From Planctomycetota bacterium (lineage in GTDB: Bacteria > Planctomycetota > Phycisphaerae > Sedimentisphaerales > Anaerohalosphaeraceae), in NCBI GenBank assembly GCA_003644175.1, contig QNBS01000148.1, positions 1-6,083 of the forward strand: a DNA stretch of 6,083 nt, read 5' to 3'. The position numbers were made by a program, and so were the translations under genes. The notes beneath the pieces were generated by a model. The model saw only the letters and a program-made list of their open reading frames with translations, was not told the DNA's origin and ran no database searches. Below, piece by piece: positions 5,775-6,083 of the stretch; the stretch's first letter is position 1, and each line of letters begins with the position of its first letter.

Positions 5775-5913
5775 AAACCTGGAACAATCCGCCGCCGCCA
5801 TTCTGGACTATGTCAACCGGTATATCGAACAGAACCACCCCAACGCGGAGGCCCTGTATGATATGAAGGCTTTCCTCGAAGACACCCTCGAAGAACTTCA
5901 AAACAAGGAATGA
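5766..5913 (+). pseudogene. Short coding-like remnant or frameshifted micro-gene (about 49 aa)
   Basis: I do not recognise it. The frame ending at the TGA 5911-5913 is open from 5749 and reads, from CTG 5779, as 44 residues of credible protein: LEQSAAAILDYVNRY, IEQNHPNAEALYDMK, AFLEDTLEELQNKE, with mostly C/G third bases like the neighbouring metabolic genes. Its only in-frame ATG is at 5863, too late. A well-placed start (AGAGG 5754-5758, 7 bases, ATG 5766) lies in another frame and reads MHNKPG; a +1 shift after AAA (5775-5777) joins MHNK to LEQSAAA. So it is either a gene with a frameshift (mutation, sequencing error or programmed), a 3' remnant of a deleted gene, or a gene with an unusual start. 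Predicted to be helical. Its AxxILD...IE and FxxxLEEL pattern loosely resembles the tail of the large upstream protein. Confidence 0.4.
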
Positions 5914-5927
5914 TTCTTCGCCTTTTT
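5889..5927 (+). terminator. Weak candidate rho-independent terminator
   Basis: CGAAGAA (5889-5895) pairs with TTCTTCG (5914-5920) across an 18-base loop, followed by CC and TTTTT (5923-5927). It overlaps the end of the short ORF and precedes the convergent gene at 5962. Long loop and A/T-rich stem make it weak. I see no better terminator after the operon's stop at 5700. Confidence 0.3.
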
Positions 5928-5961
5928 GCAGATGTCAGATCGATATGGGTAAAGTGTGGGC

Positions 5962-6083
5962 CTATTCGGCCGGCGCTGCTGTCGCCTCGATCTCAAACAG
6001 CAGCTCGTCCCGGCAAATATCGGCAATCATCGTGATCTTCGGCCAGGGCAGATCGCCGAACTTCTCACAAAACAGTTTCTCGA
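5962..6083 (-). CDS. RidA/YjgF-family protein, C-terminal 39 residues (partial)
   Basis: Minus-strand frame open from the right edge to TAG (plus 5962-5964), ending FEIEATAAPAE. The segment FGDLPWPKITMIADICRDEL followed by LFEIEATA fits the RidA/YjgF C-terminus, where a short helix is followed by a P..T-type strand and then L(V/F)EIEA. RidA proteins are about 130-residue trimers that hydrolyse reactive enamine/imine intermediates; some relatives have other roles. The usual substrate-binding arginine region (in the R-x-T-V stretch) reads KIT here, so a non-canonical RidA subgroup is possible. It converges with the short ORF at 5766-5913, 48 bases apart. Only the end is visible, so family assignment is likely but not certain. 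Confidence 0.6.
   Translation of the reverse strand, partial: EKLFCEKFGDLPWPKITMIADICRDELLFEIEATAAPAE

Noticed and set aside
1..6083. CRISPR array, tRNA, rRNA, insertion sequence or integrase
   Set aside because: No regularly spaced repeats, no cloverleaf or rRNA core sequence, and no transposase or recombinase motif seen on either strand.

Overview
The window looks like chromosomal DNA from a PEP-CTERM-carrying, Gram-negative-type bacterium. A member of the Planctomycetota, perhaps of the Phycisphaerae/Sedimentisphaerales kind, is my best guess. The reasons are a small secreted protein with a VPEP sorting signal, a very large secreted protein mixing propeller-like, DUF11-like, beta-helix and dockerin-like modules with many DPN/DPNDP motifs, and a one-chain E1 alpha/beta 2-oxoacid dehydrogenase. 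This is recognition by eye; no database search was possible.

Layout. Positions 1-1514 (minus strand, running off the left edge) hold the first 504 codons of a thiamine-diphosphate E1 component in which alpha and beta subunits are joined in one reading frame. It has a good ribosome binding site and a recognisable sigma70-type promoter. Positions 1515-1930 are a divergent intergenic region. It holds that promoter, a plus-strand promoter (TTGACA, 18-base spacer, TAGTAT), and then a leader of about 245 bases that can be folded by hand into a long, nearly unbranched RNA rod (about 1701-1861) plus a second hairpin (1872-1908).

Positions 1931-2563 and 2575-5700 (plus strand) form a tight two-gene unit with an 11-base gap. 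The first gene is a 210-aa PEP-CTERM surface protein with imperfect LLVTGG-type repeats. It carries an uninterrupted run of eleven G in codons 47-50, and a one-base slip either way would end the protein early. The second is a 1041-aa secreted multidomain protein: signal peptide, beta-propeller-like region, DUF11-like domain, right-handed beta-helix with a choice-of-anchor-Q-like end, two EF-hand/dockerin-like loops, a Met/Gly then Pro/Glu repeat linker, and an acidic helical tail. It has no PEP-CTERM signal.

Positions 5701-5961 hold a short coding-like remnant or frameshifted micro-gene, with a possible promoter and a weak terminator. Positions 5962-6083 (minus strand) are the C-terminal end of a probable RidA/YjgF-family protein.

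The two surface-protein genes are probably co-transcribed and their products act outside the cytoplasm: the small one sorted by an exosortase, the large one secreted, perhaps binding calcium and joining other proteins. They sit between housekeeping-type metabolic genes (E1, RidA) that are visibly richer in G+C and in G/C-ending codons, so the pair looks like an accessory cassette. The signals most worth following are the structured leader, the G11 tract and the broken small ORF at 5766-5913.
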